DNA of 64,000 nucleotides from Celoporthe dispersa (lineage: Eukaryota; Ascomycota; Sordariomycetes; Diaporthales; Cryphonectriaceae). Of the stretch, positions 33,631 to 44,349 are shown one piece after another (within the stretch, counting starts at the first letter, position 1; the number at the start of each line of letters is the position of its first letter). Under the pieces are notes generated by a model. It was not told the origin of the DNA, ran no database searches, and saw nothing but the letters and a program-made list of their open reading frames with translations. The stretch spans positions 1,178,001 through 1,242,000 of the forward strand of contig WAID01000013.1 in NCBI GenBank assembly GCA_016584495.1, written 5' to 3'. Made by a program: the position numbers and the translations under genes.

Positions 33631-33655
33631 TTTGACTGATTGGAAAAGTCGTAGT

Positions 33656-33717
33656 CTAGGTGTTTCAAGGTCAGCATAGCTTATAGAGCGTGGGTGCGTA
33701 TCTTCCATGCAACTCAC
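33656..33717 (-). other. Probable 5'-UTR intron of the precursor gene
   Basis: On the minus strand: donor GTGAGT, a branch-like GCTGAC and acceptor CCTAG, 62 nt, ending 25 nt before the start codon. It fits the size of other introns here. No transcript evidence. Confidence 0.5.
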
Positions 33718-33842
33718 GAGACTAGAAATGTGCAGTTTGAAGCTGAGTAGAGAGGCTTGAGCAGGGAGATCGACTCGAGATGCTAAGAAGGTGTTGATGC
33801 GTGGTTGAGAAGAGGGATATTTGGAGTAGCAACTAGCGAGCT

Positions 33843-33849
33843 CTTTATA
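33843..33849 (-). promoter_or_regulatory. Possible TATA box of the precursor gene
   Basis: TATAAAG on the minus strand, about 215 bp upstream of the precursor ATG and about 125 bp upstream of the proposed 5'-UTR intron. Confidence 0.35.
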
Positions 33850-35582
33850 CCCTTTCACGACCTGAAGGTATCTTCCTTCATTGCCATTTGCTCCGAGTCT
33901 TTAGCTGGGATAATACTCCGAAGAAGACTTCAGTCAGAGTGCTCCCGTAATTCCCATAGGCAAAGTCGCGCAGAGTCATCTCGACTCGGTAACTCCCCTG
34001 AGTCTTGCACAAATTACCGCCCGGCTGCCTTCGAAACGCTCTTCGTCGTCCTACAAGGAGGAGCACGCGCTCATCTGCCGGTCTAGGCAAAGACGATGTG
34101 CTGGCCGGCGGTGGGTCTGAAATCACCGTCATTGCGGCCAAAGGGTCACAAGTGTTTTGGGTTAGACGGCACAGCCGTAGGATTGAATGCCCTATCTTAC
34201 TACCTATTGAAGTCGGGAATTTACACGTACTGTGAAGATCTTGCCTCTATTCAAGTCAAGACTTCAAACGAGGAGTGGAGCGCGACCTCCCCTAATCTAT
34301 AGTTGACTTGAGATTGAAGCGGTGAGTTGCTTCAACATGGTAGACGAAGCTTATTGCAATCCTGACAATGTCCTCAAAGTGCATCACATGACCATGGTCG
34401 CTGCATCGTTGCCCTTGACCGCAATCACCACTTCCCAGATTCGTCATCAATGGTATTGTTCAGGGCGCACCGTGGCCCACTAATATAACCTTCGGCTAAA
34501 CAAGTCGATCTCATCGCGCAGTGCTCACCGTGGTCCAGTGATATAAGCTTTGCCAAAAGCTGTGGCGCAGGATCGAAACGCTAGAAGAGTCAAAATGCAG
34601 GGCTGATGAAATCATTTTACAGTGTAATTACATCGACGTACCAGGTTCAGCTTGCTCGTGACCACAGGCCCGAGGTTATGAGCGCATGTGATCAAATTGA
34701 CCACATAATGCAGCTACAAATACAACATGTCAAATAACTGGAGGTGATATGAAAAGAATTATTTTCCTTCTTCCTGCATCTAAAATAATATTGAAAAAAA
34801 TATATTGAAAAAGGGGGGGAGGGTGCTTTGAGTTTCGTGGGCGTACTTACAGTACATAGTATGAGCACAACGAAGAAATAATTAATGCAGACTTCACCGC
34901 ATGCAAGCACTGTGAAATAATCCGATAAGCCCCATATTACAACCCCGTACACAGGAACCTGCCAGGACCCAAATCCTACATACTCCCCTGCCTTGCGCGG
35001 CTTTCTCTGCAAGACCACTACCGAGCGAATCCTGAGCCATCGGCACCCAGCACCCAGGCAGGTTTTACTCAGGTCTGGGGCCCTGAGCACGATTCATAGG
35101 ATTCAGGAATCATCCATCTGCACAGATGGCATCCGACATTCGCTGTGCCCGGGACAGAGGGCCACCTGGCTCCATCGACAACCTTAGGATCTACGATTTA
35201 GGTATCAGCGGCCCGTGCGGGAGGCACAGCGGCAAATCGATTCCCAGATCGTTGCGACGTTATGGGTGATACTCTGGGGAATTGTAGTCGCTCCACTGTG
35301 GGAGAAGCTGTCAAAACGGAGCCATCCACAGATAACGTCCCTCTTACCGAATCGAAAAGTGTTACTGCATTCCTAACCAGCACCTGAAGTCTTTACTCAG
35401 ATACCAAGGACTGACATCGAGTATACTAACACTAGGTAATTAGTTGCCATTATGCTCGATCATGCAAGATCGACTCAGGTTATGTAGAGAGCACTCAACG
35501 CACCACATCTAGAGTTATATGAACTAAGGGGAATTTGACAGAATTCATCGAATCGTTACAAAATTGCGTAAACAGTGACTAA

Positions 35583-36583
35583 TTATAGCGGATTCTTCCT
35601 CGTGAAAATATTGAGCCCAAGCTTCCTGCCCTCTGTGACAGGCATCCCGGCATGCCAAACTCCAGGGTGACCTGTACCGTTGGAATAATAATTCTCCCAA
35701 AAGACCGCATTGCCAGGAATAGGCTTGAAGCCCACCCCGCCAGCGCCGCTGTCGTCGTGACAATCAATGAGACCGCACCAGCCAGATGGGAAACGCCCTT
35801 CATAATGAGGAAACTGAGTCGCTCCGCCCTTGCACTGCCCATTGTTGTCGCCCTCCGTCTCTGTGCTGCCAGAGTCACACGCGAGATAGACAAATATGGT
35901 AGAGTGCCGAGGGTTTTCCATGCCAGAGAACCACTAGTTCAGTAAGAAAAAAGATTAACTCCAAGTACCAATCAAGATGAGACTGAGGCTGCTCTACTTA
36001 CATCAAAGTGTGGCCGGAAATGGTCCCCGACTTCATACTTGACTACCTGAATATCCTCAAGATGCCCGACTGACATGAAGCCTTGAAAATCGACAGACCG
36101 CTGCTCAATACAGCGTACCACAGGATCATTCGGGAGGACAGCTGACATAGAGGACCGAATTTCATAATCATAGGCCTTCAGTTGGTATCCTTTTGACACA
36201 GGCGACTGCTGGTAATAGGGATCTGCCGTGGCAATGAGGTACTCGATTTCCGGCTGAGTCAAATAGTCCTCGAGGTACATAATGACAGGGTCTGACGAAA
36301 AGATCTTGGTCTTGAACGAGTGATCGGGACAAGACTCAGCATACTGCGCCCTGAGCTGATCGTACTTGCTCATAGAACCTAGCTGAAGGAACTGGCCAGC
36401 CGAAACACTTGGCAGTAGGCTCGTCGTTGCATTGTTGAATTCATCGGTCCCTGTGCTCAACGAAATGGACAAGTTCTTGCTTCCCCATTTCAATAAGACC
36501 GGAACGATTACAGAGGCAACGAATAGAGGCCCCAAAGATTTGAGGTTTCTCGGAGACTTGGGAGCTTCAGCTTTGGAGGCCAT
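35583..36583 (-). CDS. Prolyl 4-hydroxylase-like 2-oxoglutarate/Fe(II) dioxygenase
   Basis: A member of the P4H alpha-subunit-like dioxygenases, which use Fe(II) and 2-oxoglutarate to hydroxylate proline in peptides. Two exons: 36002-36583 and 35583-35933 (intron 35934-36001), 310 residues. A membrane anchor at about residues 17-32 (LFVASVIVPVLL) suggests a type II ER/Golgi protein. The HxD iron ligands lie in DHFRPHFDWF, which spans the splice junction, and the distal His and cosubstrate Arg/Lys lie in WHAGMPVTEGRKLGLNIFTR. The start MASKAEAPK is preferred; an in-frame ATG at 36685 would add 34 residues. The gene stands between the precursor, whose core contains one proline (DAPAYVW), and the first UstYa gene, so core hydroxylation is an attractive but unproven role. 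Confidence 0.87.
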
Positions 36584-37762
36584 GCTTTCGTGGATCTTGT
36601 GTATCTCGTTGGAATTCAGGAGCGAGGTGATCCCAAGACTGAGCAGAGAGAGACAGCTATCGGAGAGGGGTTCTTTCCAGTTCAAAATATGAAAAGCTTC
36701 AAATCCCTACGACATATTCTAAGCCCTCTTCACCAAGTAACTAATTCCACTTTTTCGCAGGGCTAGAGTGGTAGGACCAGCCTTATGGGGAATATGTCTA
36801 TAGGATCGGCTCCAAAAGTCCAGTTACTGTGCTTACTGCGGAAAGATAACACGGTGATACACAGAAACCTTGAACTCGGGATTATTGCATTGCTTTCATT
36901 GGCTACAGTATTTCGTTGTAGCGTCTCCCTGTTTGTTACAGGCAAATCACAAGTAGTCAAATAGATCCGCAGAAGGATGCAAGAAGGGTGACTTGTCCCT
37001 GCCAGCGAAGAGGCACGGGTTAGGGAGATATGGGTCTCTTGGGGGTCCCCTGTCTAATCCTGGAAACAGCGATGCTGCATATACACTATAGTAGCCAGTA
37101 GTGATGACTCCCTGAGCGTTGTACACGTCTGCTCTGTCGTCTAGGTGGGCCTAATCCTTTAGCTGGACTGAAAGGATTCTCAAACATGCAAGCTAGTCCA
37201 TACATAGTAATTAGAATGCCATACTAATTTTTTCAGGATGAACTCAAATGGTTCTTGATGGAGAGACAGCAACGCAAAGACTACAACCTGCCCTCTACCT
37301 GTATCCACATCGGTATTTGGTCTGCCCGACTTGTTCGCCAGGATTTCCTTTGAGACATCATGGTTCATGGTCAGGTGGCCATGGTCACGTCCTTTCTTAC
37401 CTTGCAAAAGCCAAATCGAAGCAGCTGTGATGTGCGACTCCGGCGGTGAAGCACTACTCTTGATCGTACCACTCAAACGCAAAGTGACGATTCTTAGAAC
37501 GGGCATCTGGCGGACAGGGCCGAGATTAATGTGGAGTGTAGCGACTGCAAAGGAATCTGATGAAGGGACCTCGACGCGTCACAAGTCAGAAGTAGGTCTT
37601 AGGAACTAGGCGATTGCGAAGCCCATCCGTGCGTCCTTGAGTGAATAACTTATCAAGGGTGTTTGTAGTCGTTGATTTCCATCATCTCGCTGCTAATCAC
37701 AGTGATTGCTCGCTCACTCCAACCATTTTCCCTTCCGATCTATCTCGTTACAGAGCGCGGTC
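36584..37762. other. Divergent promoter region, hydroxylase (-) and UstYa protein 1 (+)
   Basis: About 1.2 kb shared upstream sequence, suited to co-regulation. A minus-strand open frame at 37180-37506 was considered and not called. No binding site was identified with confidence. Confidence 0.45.
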
Positions 37763-38643
37763 ATGAATCGAGAAAGTCTTTCTTCCCAAAGCTCCTTGAC
37801 CATGGATGAGGCCAATCATTATCTTCTTGAGAAAGACGAACCTTCCTCCGCCGTCTCAGCGGTCAAACTGAGGAAGCGAGCGTCTTGGATCAACCGTGGC
37901 TGTGTGATGGTGTGCTTTAACATCATACTCTTGATCGCTGCATTAACAGTTTGGGCGCACGCGCACAAGCTGTTGCAGAACTTCAGCTGTGATTCTGAGC
38001 AAAAGCACGACCACTTCGAACCAGACTGTAAGTATTGATAGACCGAACGTCTTAGCTGCAAGACTGTCAGGACAAAAGGCTGAAACTGCATCATTAGTGG
38101 TATTCGACTCGCCAGTCACGTTCCAGCCACACAAGTTCTACGGCGGACCGCCATCGAATGAGACAAACGAGATGTGGATGCGTCTCTCGCCTCCCTGGCG
38201 ACGGCATTGTCGAATTACCGAACGAGTTTACCGCTCATCTTCCGGTATCATTGCCAAGTCCTCACAACCCGACCACGCACAAGGTGTATGGCGTGTCCAT
38301 GTTTCACCAGCTGCATTGCCTCAACTTTCTACGTTTCGCCTATTATCCAGATTCTGTGGAGGGTATGCAGCCATGGGAAATAGTTGCACATCGTGACCAC
38401 TGCCTAGACTTTATTCGACAGGCTATCATGTGTAATGGAGACTCGACGTTTGAGCCGCTGACTGCAGTTGGCATTAACGGGATGGGTGCGATACATCAGT
38501 GCCGTAATTTTGAGAGGATTTTCAGCTGGGCGTACGATCATCGATCAGACAAGATCAATGGCTCTGGATACAAGGGCGGAGTGGTTACGCATACACCAGG
38601 GCATCGAAACTCCTTCGGTGACGGCATGGAAGACGACAAATGA
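37763..38643 (+). CDS. UstYa-family (DUF3328) oxidase 1
   Basis: UstYa-type proteins carry out oxidative macrocyclisation and related steps in fungal RiPP pathways. Two exons: 37763-38027 and 38098-38643 (intron 38028-38097), about 269 residues. A cytoplasmic-side N-terminus is followed by one membrane segment (about residues 46-66), as in the family. After it come the usual GPP-containing region (KFYGGPPSNETNEMW) and the signature pair of HxxHC motifs: FHQLHCLNFLRF and HRDHCLDFIRQAIMC. A CCC at 38193-38195 shifts the frame by one between MWMRLSP and PGDGIVELPNEF; both sides are clearly coding, so a one-base consensus error is likely. Divergent from the hydroxylase gene. Confidence 0.87.
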
Positions 38644-39146
38644 GGAGACTAGAGCGTGTTGACGAGCAAGAAGCAAAGAGATTGTCTTGTACGAGAGCAA
38701 CAGCCTCCATTAGTGCACGTGGTACCTTAGGTCTTGTTTCTTTTACCACCCTTCATGTATTTCTCTCTCTCTCTCTCTCTTTGTTTTGGAGATAAGAAGG
38801 AGGGGGGGTGGAGGGGTTGCCATGGTACATATCACAATTCCCGAATTATGTATAAGCACCAAAGCGACTATGATGCCGGTGCTCCATCAGCTGAACCAAA
38901 TCAGGTCCACTTCGAGTACCTCTGTACATGTACATAATGGACCCTGCTTTCTTGAACACTAGCGCTTTCTCAATTAAGCATAATATTCAGAACGACTGAA
39001 ATACAAGAGAGCATAACTCCGCAGCAGCTGAGGAACTTGCACTCTTTCACAATTTGGCTACTGAATCCTTTATTCCCAAGAGATCGAAGCACCAACAATC
39101 ACCTTTGCAACAACTGAACAGACCTGCTTTGCTGCTCATACCAATC
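38644..39146. other. Intergenic, (CT)n stretch
   Basis: 3' UTR of UstYa 1 and promoter of the acetyltransferase gene. A (TC)n run lies at about 38762-38780. No gene. Confidence 0.5.
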
Positions 39147-39755
39147 ATGTCGGACCCCAATTTCTTCATCGAATCGAAAAGACTCTATCTCTCGTATTTC
39201 CTACCAGATAACGACGGTCATTGCGATTTCCTCGTCAACCTTTGGAACACGCCTGAGTTCATCACGTCCATTGGAGGGAAGCCGACATCTGTCACAACTC
39301 GTGAGGCCGCGCGCAAGCAGCTGGCAGGTCGTTTTCGGGCAGAGCATGCTCGCAACGGCTACGGCACCTATCTCATCAGTCTCAAGCCGGAGGCTGGGGC
39401 CGTCAATCCTCCTCCTGTCGGTGGCACCCCAGTCGGCACCGTCTCTCTGATGCGCGGCGAGCCCCCAAACTGCTACACAGCACCTGATATTGGATTTGCT
39501 ATCCTCCCCGAATATATGAGACGTGGTTTTGCGACCGAGGCTGCACAGACACTTATGGATTACATCGAGCGCGAGAAGGGTGTGAAGGACGTACTCGGGC
39601 TTTGCGACCCCAGCAACGAGGGTTCTAAAGGAGTCTTTCGCAGGTTGGGTTTCGAGGACCGCGGTCAGAGGGCCTTGAAGGTTTTCGGCGGTGTAACTGG
39701 ACAAGCGTTTGTGAGGCCCGGGATGGACCAGGATCTGGGGGTATACGGCCTGTAG
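39147..39755 (+). CDS. GNAT-family N-acetyltransferase (RimJ/RimL-like)
   Basis: Intronless, 202 residues. I start at MSDPNFFIESKRLYL; an in-frame ATG at 39054 would add 31 atypical residues. The fold is the Acetyltransf_3 type: IESKRLYLSYFLP opening strand, DIGFAILPEYMRRGFATEAA forming the acetyl-CoA-binding motif (RRGFAT being the Q/R-x-x-G-x-G/A loop variant), and LGLCDPSNEGSKGVFRRLGF, the usual N-x-x-S-x-x-x-x-x-x-LGF ending. No signal peptide, so it is cytosolic. Such proteins are common outside clusters as well. Lying between UstYa genes, it could acetylate a pathway peptide or intermediate, but substrate and membership are inference. Confidence 0.88.
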   Translation: MSDPNFFIESKRLYLSYFLPDNDGHCDFLVNLWNTPEFITSIGGKPTSVTTREAARKQLAGRFRAEHARNGYGTYLISLKPEAGAVNPPPVGGTPVGTVSLMRGEPPNCYTAPDIGFAILPEYMRRGFATEAAQTLMDYIEREKGVKDVLGLCDPSNEGSKGVFRRLGFEDRGQRALKVFGGVTGQAFVRPGMDQDLGVYGL

Positions 39756-40162
39756 ACTCTTTTGTTATAGCTTCCCAAAATAGTCCATTGGGTCCTAAGT
39801 TTTCCAAGAAAATGCAAGTCGTGTCACATAAATGCCACGCCAGTCCCTACTTGTGCTAATATCCTCCAGAGGTGACCTAACGCAAAATACTTGAGATATG
39901 GTGACCGTGTAAGAAGGTCGTTGCTGCGACGGAACCTTATTTAGAACTGGTGCATGAAAGAAACCTGAATGGAGAGCTCTCTGCTGCATATGCTGATCGA
40001 ATAGTAGAACCCGCGGCATAAACACTGGATATACCTGAATTGGGACTCTTAAGTTACAAAACTTCTACTGGATCTCACTCGGTATTATTAGTCTAGCTAC
40101 CTCAGCTTCATAACCTTCGAACATTCTCGGTCAGCCTTTCGTAAGAGCGCATCGTATTAGAC
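39756..40162. other. Convergent intergenic region
   Basis: 3' ends of the acetyltransferase (+) and UstYa 2 (-). Nothing recognised. Confidence 0.5.
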
Positions 40163-41063
40163 CTATGCGTTCTGCCATGTTAAGTTATACTTGGCCTCCT
40201 GCTCGATTTGAAATTTCCACAGGAGGTCAATATCAATGCAATCGTGCTCAACCCCCCATCCAGTTACTGAGGTAGCATGACCTTTACCGACGTTGATTGG
40301 GCTATTTCCCTCGATGATAAGATCGCCGCCACACGAGATGCCTTGACGCAGGTATTCAAAACAATGCTCAACATGAACTTTCCACATGAAAGCCTGCGGA
40401 TCCGCTGAAGTGTCAACACGGTGCTTTTCCTGGTAGTACTGGAACCGGATCATGTTCTGATTATATTGTTGCTATTAGCCGAGACTCCCTTGTGAGCAAA
40501 GTAGTATGCAGGATCACGCACCAGGCAATGCAGTTGATGAAGAAGCGAGATAACATAGAAGTCCTGAGGTTTAGGATCTGGCGTGTTGGGGTGGTCATAT
40601 GGTGCCACAATGCCCTCACCTAGCCCCCACTGAGCAGGATTTTCGAGCCAGACAGCATCATGACCTAGATGTCACAATTTTGCGCCTTGTTAAGGTTCAT
40701 ACTCAATTCAAGTTCCGGTGACGGTACAGTCGACTTACCAGCAACGAGGTTGTCCCACATGACCTCGGCCTCTGGTGTTCCACCAACATATCTTTCGTCC
40801 AGCTGGAAAACTTTCTTGATAGGCTTGAAGACATCTTTTGGGATGGGAGATTTTGTATAGACGTGAAGTGGCCCTTCTGTTGAAGGCGTAGTCTGATACC
40901 AACCCGTTGCAGTTGCCAGCCAGCCCAAAGACAAGATGCAGATGGCCACTGTCTTCCAGCTCTCTGCAAGGCGCCTTCCAACCCTGGGGGCTCCTCCGAT
41001 GGTCTGGTCTCCTTCGAGGTCCGCTGACGAGATGGGGTGATACTTCGTGTCTGCCTGGGCCAT
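40163..41063 (-). CDS. UstYa-family (DUF3328) oxidase 2
   Basis: Three exons in phase with no break: 40739-41063, 40522-40664 and 40163-40456; 253 residues. An N-terminal hydrophilic stretch (MAQADTKYHPISSADLEG) precedes one membrane segment at about residues 38-55. The lumenal part has VFQLDERYVGGTPEAEVMWD, the family's usual pre-catalytic block, then the two signatures SLLHQLHCLNMIRF and HVEHCFEYLRQGISC. The end is FQIEQEAKYNLTWQ. The intron after HQLHCL is in a place consistent with the family fold continuing in frame. It is divergently transcribed from UstYa 3 and similar to it in the C-terminal half (HCFEYLR), suggesting an old duplication. Confidence 0.92.
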
Positions 41064-42335
41064 TCTGATTATTGACTATAATTGTGGTGTAGATGATGTG
41101 AAGTGACTTGGTTGAAGTGCCGTTACTGTCTCACCACTGAAGCGAGGTTTGAGCTATGAGACGATGGAAGCAGATCGTGAAGACCATCGACAGTAGCATC
41201 CTAGTTGAGCTGCGAGAGCTTTGAAAATCTTCTCAGGCCGTGCACCACGATGATGCCACATGACCTGTGGCTCCCAAGCCTAATTCCACTCTAGGCCACG
41301 GGTTCCATCAGAATCCTACACCATTAATGAATGCCGATCATGGTCCAAGACAAACGAGCTCAGCAATCTCGGTGCGGTCTGGCGCTGGAATGAATCAGGG
41401 CGATGGTGTAATCCCACGGTAATACTCCAATGCGACAAGCCGACGTTGAAGAGCATTTCAGAGCAAGGATTCCACTCGACGTCTCGCAGATAACTGCCGC
41501 TCGCCTACTGACCTACATTTCGGGCGTAGGTGCCCAGGTAGTGAATCCAACGGGCTGACCGCAGAAGGATCTGTTCTCCAGGATTAAATGCCGAAGGATC
41601 TATTCTCTAGAATCAAATGCCGAAGGATCACGGCCATCGTGCATATGCATTTATAGGGTAGTCCGAGGCTCGAGTCTGCAGCCAATTAGGGCCCCCCACT
41701 TGGCCTTGAGAGGAACAGGCTCCTATGGGCAACAAGAGGATCATACTGTGGCTTTGAAGCGGTGAGTAGCTCTATCTGAATCTGGCCCATGTCTACCATG
41801 GTATCTGTGTTGAAAGGTTATATCTAGCGCGTTGTGTGCGGCGCCCACGACGATCCAAGCGCAGCGTTGAGGTACAATGCGATCCATGCGATAGCACTGT
41901 GTACTTGTTAGCTTGACTGCATGTGGGCAGGGTGCATGTAAGGCTGCAGAAACCCTGACCGACAAATTGGCCATCGCGATCACGCCTCCGCCTGCTGTGC
42001 CGTGATAAGTGGGTAAGGCCTCAGTCAGTAGGCTCACGCAGCATGATTCAGCTGTCGAGTAAAACCCACATCAGCTGGGATACAGGCGTTGAGCCATTGT
42101 GATGGTCAGGGCTGGTCGACTAATTACTGCATACCACGAAGGGGCCTCTCCGAGTTCACGAAGATTTGAGCACTTGAGCACGAATTACGTGAAGTAAGTC
42201 TCCAGTGATTCCAAACACACGCTGTCATTTCTGTTTTTCTTCTTGTGTGCGATTGCCGAGGGCATCTCCCACGTATCTCTTTTCCTTCACTCTCAATGTT
42301 TCCGCCATAGCACTTGTCAAGGTATCAGCATTGTG
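41064..42335. other. Divergent promoter region between UstYa 2 and UstYa 3
   Basis: About 1.3 kb, with a 29-bp direct repeat listed separately. No supported open frame. Confidence 0.5.
41564..41630. repeat. 29-bp direct repeat in the shared UstYa 2/3 promoter
   Basis: Two adjacent imperfect copies (41564-41592 and 41593-41621) plus the first nine bases of a third. Each starts gaaggatct and ends aaatgcc. It could be a regulator-binding array or a simple duplication. Confidence 0.85.
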
Positions 42336-43227
42336 ATGGAGACAACCAGCGTGAACAAGGCCGAGTACGACCCAGTGCCATTGCGAGCATCAGAAGAGAA
42401 TGATTCTCCCGTTGATGCGGCGCTTCTATCCAACGCTGGTCCCAGAAGATCCAAGAGAGCCTTCTTCTTTACTGTGGTCTCGACATTAGGAGTTGGTCTT
42501 GTGTTTGGCTATCTTTGTGGCAGACTCACAGTAAAATATGGGCCCAGCCTCGAGGACTTCGGGATAAACTCGAACACCCCGCTCCCCGCGTCGATATTTA
42601 CGAACCGGAAGAACGTCCCTTTCATACCGTATCGCAAATACATGGGACCGTCCGAGGAAGCAGCTGCGAATTGGGCAAGTCTTACGAGAGGTGAGGAGTG
42701 AATCTACATGGGAGATACTGCACTCAAATGAGCTGACAAATGAATGCGTCAATCCAGCCTCAGATTCCATTTACATACAGAATCCGGCAGCCTACCGCCT
42801 CCAAGACCCCGGTATTCACGCGCCATTCTTCATCTTCAACGACCCTCCTGCGTCAGCAGCCCAGGACCTCAAAAATCTCAATAGCTTCTATGTGCTGAAC
42901 AACCTGCACGAGTTGCACTGCGTGCACATGATCCGTATGAGATATAACTCTCTAGTCTACGATGCTGAGAATACGCATCCCCTTGCCGATACACCCATCG
43001 ATAGAGATTGGGTCGATCACCTGGAACACTGCTTTGAGTATCTTCGACTGAGCATTACGTGTGGCGATTTCATGACACTGGAGAGTGACTCGCCACCGGG
43101 AAGTCCAAGAGAGTACTGGGAGGATGGGCTGAGCTGGGGCGTGGTGCACAGTTGCATAGATTGGGATGGCCTAATGGAATTTCAGGAGCACCAAGTTGAT
43201 CTATACAATCGAACATGGCAGGCTTGA
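42336..43227 (+). CDS. UstYa-family (DUF3328) oxidase 3
   Basis: Two exons: 42336-42690 and 42758-43227 (intron 42691-42757), 274 residues, no frame break. The start METTSVNKAEYDPVPL is preferred over an upstream in-frame ATG at 42243 because it matches the short hydrophilic N-terminus of the family. One membrane segment lies at about residues 43-61 (FFFTVVSTLGVGLVFGYL). The lumenal part has RKYMGPSEEAAANWASL, then NNLHELHCVHMIRMRY and HLEHCFEYLRLSITC, the two HxxHC motifs. It ends EHQVDLYNRTWQA, like UstYa 2. Function in oxidative modification of the neighbouring repeat precursor is inferred from family and location. Confidence 0.92.
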
Positions 43228-44349
43228 GAAGGTGCCTCTAGGGCTAATGAGGCGCCTTGTTTAATTGTACCTTCTTACTCAAGATTTGATCAGATAAATT
43301 AGTTTACAGTTCCTTGAAGCCCATAATTCTTTGACTACGTGCTCTTCTTGCGATTCTACCTAGTATTTCGAAATGAAAAGATGTATTTTCCATACAGAGT
43401 CCGGGCGCCTGAGACAGCCATCTTGGTGCTGACTGTTGTAAATTCTAGTGTCTTATAAGCGATCGTGGAAGCGTTTCCCACCCGTCACCCATCAGAATCC
43501 GACTGGTTATAAATGGTATCGATTAATTATCAAGACACTACCTAGCGACTCATGAGACTAGGTGAGTTCCTATTGTACATCTTGCAGCCAGACACATTGA
43601 ATTTTGATATGTTACGACCGCTCTGCGGCAGAGACAGACTTTCCTCTCTGAGACGGTACGCCCACCTTCTCCGGCCGTGTTGCTGCGGCTGAGTGACGAG
43701 CTGAGTCTCAATATCCAGAGCTTGGGAGCCGAGCAGCGGAGCATATACCTGTGTAGGATGACTCGTGAGACCAGACGAGCACACCTGCAACAGCCCTGAG
43801 CGGAGCAGACTTCCCATTTGCGACAGAGTCACCAAGCCACGCACAGCACCTCCCAATACCAGGCCGGCTGAAGGTGGCCTCGCGCATGTCAGTACAGAGT
43901 GGCCCGTGAGACCAGCAGAGCGCTACTGTATCTGTTCCGCCCTCGTCTCAAGGTCGCACGGCACAAAACACGTCCAATCGGATTGTTTGACCACCACACC
44001 TCTTGTGTTGCCGTCGCCGAGAGGGAGGACGATCTGCATGTGCCGCCCCAGACGCCACATAAATGTTGCCCTGCATCGGCACTGCCAGGAGGGAGAAGCC
44101 AATGCTTTGTGAGATGTTCTCAGGTGCATTTTTTTTAGTTTCGGTACTATTTCCAATGGCATGAGGACTCGGCGATCGATGATGTCAGTCTTCCCTGAGA
44201 TACACCTCGGCTATTAGTGGTCTATGTGGGAGTTTGTCTTCTGTCGGGCAGACTAGTAATTAATTATTAAATGCATTTTACATCCCTGAGTCCGTCACAA
44301 CCGAGCCATCAATAGATGAGACTCCCCTCATTATGAAGAGCCCAGGAAA
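43228..44349. other. Intergenic, no gene recognised
   Basis: About 1.1 kb following UstYa 3. Short overlapping open frames at 43542-44162 lack family features. This may be the edge of the RiPP-like cluster. Confidence 0.45.

Larger units (their letters stand above)
33631..35582. other. Precursor promoter and spacer to the hydroxylase gene
   Basis: About 2 kb. It contains the proposed 5'-UTR intron and TATA box of the precursor and a degenerate direct duplication at 34461-34496 and 34519-34554 (28 of 36 positions equal by eye, sharing CACCGTGG and ATATAA). No supported open frame. Confidence 0.5.

Noticed and set aside
37180..37506. Minus-strand 108-codon frame in the hydroxylase/UstYa 1 promoter
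   Set aside because: No recognisable motif, no splice extension and a position inside a divergent promoter.
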